10,535 bases of DNA, taken from Pseudomonadota bacterium. GTDB lineage: Bacteria; Pseudomonadota; Gammaproteobacteria; Xanthomonadales; Xanthomonadaceae. The notes below the pieces were generated by a model. That model was not told the DNA's origin. It ran no database searches and saw only the letters and a program-made list of their open reading frames with translations. Shown here one piece after another: positions 9,725 through 10,535 of this stretch. The stretch's first letter is position 1; each line of letters opens with the position of its first letter. The DNA lies in the NCBI GenBank assembly GCA_023423605.1, contig JAFAFF010000295.1, positions 1 to 10,535 on the forward strand, read 5' to 3'. The position numbers and the translations under genes are program-made.

Positions 9725-9934
9725 ATGCCCGGTGAATTCAGTCTCCATGGAGTGTTCGTCCCGACCCTGCTCGGGTTGATGCTGTTGGCCTACCTGGTCA
9801 ACAGCGGTCTGCACGCGCTGCTGCAGCGTGCTGGCGCCTACCGCCATGTATGGCATCCGGCGCTGTTCAACCTGGCGCTGTACGGGATCGTGCTTGGCCT
9901 GCTGTTTCACCTCCTGCGTTGGATGCAATCGTGA
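9725..9934 (+). CDS. DUF1656 (AaeX-like) small inner-membrane protein
   Basis: This 69-residue protein has two predicted membrane helices (about 10-31 and 46-66). It shows the DUF1656 signatures GEFSLHGVFVPTL at 3-15 and VWHPALFNLALYGIVLG at 42-58. AaeX-type proteins accompany HlyD-family adaptors and FUSC-type pumps in aromatic-acid and drug efflux operons; their precise role is unclear. The ATG at 9725 gives the family length; an in-frame TTG at 9686 would add 13 proline-rich residues. No Shine-Dalgarno is visible. The stop codon overlaps the GTG start of the next gene in GTGA at 9931-9934, so translation is likely coupled. Confidence 0.85.
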   Translation: MPGEFSLHGVFVPTLLGLMLLAYLVNSGLHALLQRAGAYRHVWHPALFNLALYGIVLGLLFHLLRWMQS

Positions 9935-10535
9935 ACAAGATCGTGAAGAAGACCCTTCCCATACTGCTGACCAGCGCAGCCGTGATCGTCGCCCTGCTGG
10001 TCCTGCGCCAGTTGTGGGTCTACTACATGGATGAGCCGTGGACCCGGGATGCCCATGTCGGCGCCGACGTGGTGCAGGTGGCTCCCGATGTGTCCGGCCT
10101 GGTGGAATCGGTGAACGTGGCCGACAACCAGGCAGTGAACAAGGGCGACGTGCTGTTCGTGGTCGACCGCGCCCGTTACCGCATCGCGCTGGAACAGGCC
10201 AGGGCCAGCCTGGCCGAGCGCCAGGCCTCGGTGGCGCAGCTGCGCCGCGAGATCGGCCGTGACCGCAGCCTGCAGGACCTCGTGGCCGCCGAGGACGCCG
10301 AAGTGCGCCGGGCCAAGCTGCAGGCCGCGCAGGCCGCACTGGGCACCGCGCAGGCCGCGGTGGACCTGGCCGAGCTCAACTTGGCGCGCACCGAAGTGCA
10401 CGCGCCGGCCGATGGCCGGGTCAACGACCGCACCCTGCGCGTGGGCGACTACGTGGTGGCCGGCAAGCCGGTGCTGGCGCTGCTGGATACCGGCTCGTTC
10501 CGCATCGATGGCTACTTCGAGGAAACCCGCCTGCG
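9931..10535 (+). CDS. HlyD/AaeA/EmrA-like membrane fusion protein, 3' end cut
   Basis: The first 201 residues are visible and the frame stays open to the window end. An N-terminal membrane anchor (about 8-30) is followed by the adaptor hallmark DEPWTRDAHVGADVVQVAPDV (34-54). Next comes the first half of a biotinyl-lipoyl-like domain (SGLVESVNVADNQAVNKGDVLF, 55-76) and an alpha-helical hairpin (about 80-155, rich in Ala, Gln, Glu). The second lipoyl half follows (VHAPADGRVNDRTLRVGDYVVAG, 156-178). Such periplasmic adaptors link an inner-membrane pump to an outer-membrane channel. The GTG at 9931 overlaps the DUF1656 stop by 4 nt and has GGA at 9921-9923 as a weak ribosome site. With a DUF1656 partner, the pump is expected to be an AaeB/FUSC type downstream, but that lies outside the window. 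Confidence 0.9.
   Translation, partial: MNKIVKKTLPILLTSAAVIVALLVLRQLWVYYMDEPWTRDAHVGADVVQVAPDVSGLVESVNVADNQAVNKGDVLFVVDRARYRIALEQARASLAERQASVAQLRREIGRDRSLQDLVAAEDAEVRRAKLQAAQAALGTAQAAVDLAELNLARTEVHAPADGRVNDRTLRVGDYVVAGKPVLALLDTGSFRIDGYFEETRL

Overview
The window reads as chromosomal DNA from a GC-rich gammaproteobacterium. Protein style, gene content and overall base use suggest the Xanthomonadaceae, most likely Stenotrophomonas. That placement is an inference from familiarity; no rRNA or other marker is present. Coding density is high, and there is no tRNA, integrase, transposase or CRISPR array.

The centre (about 1292-8065, minus strand) is a complete four-gene Wadjet-type system, transcribed in the order jetA, jetB, jetC, jetD. 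JetA (DUF3375, MukF-like kleisin), JetB (DUF4194, MukE-like) and JetC (MukB/SbcC-like SMC ATPase with intact Walker A, SGGQ signature and Walker B) would form a loop-extruding SMC complex. JetD (DUF3322 plus a DUF2220/Toprim domain with intact acidic residues) would be the nuclease that cuts small circular DNA such as plasmids. jetA and jetB overlap by 14 nt, and jetB and jetC are 16 nt apart. jetD is set off by an 85-nt gap holding two perfect GC-rich hairpins.

Upstream of jetA, on the same strand, lies folE (GTP cyclohydrolase I), only 70 nt away and with no clear promoter between them. At the other end the stop codons of jetD and a plus-strand TSUP (TauE/SafE-like) permease gene interlock in the palindrome CTAG, so the defence operon fits tightly between two housekeeping-type genes. 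Left of the permease is a divergent short YchJ-family (SEC-C) gene.

To the right, a 412-nt non-coding region separates folE from a divergent plus-strand operon. It holds six 21-22 bp tandem repeats, a perfect hairpin, and an AT-rich promoter with CCTAT/ATAGG inverted repeats. The operon encodes a MarR-family repressor, a DUF1656 (AaeX-like) small membrane protein and an HlyD/AaeA/EmrA-like membrane fusion protein cut by the window end. It looks like a self-regulated efflux operon. The MarR gene may be translated from a nearly leaderless mRNA.
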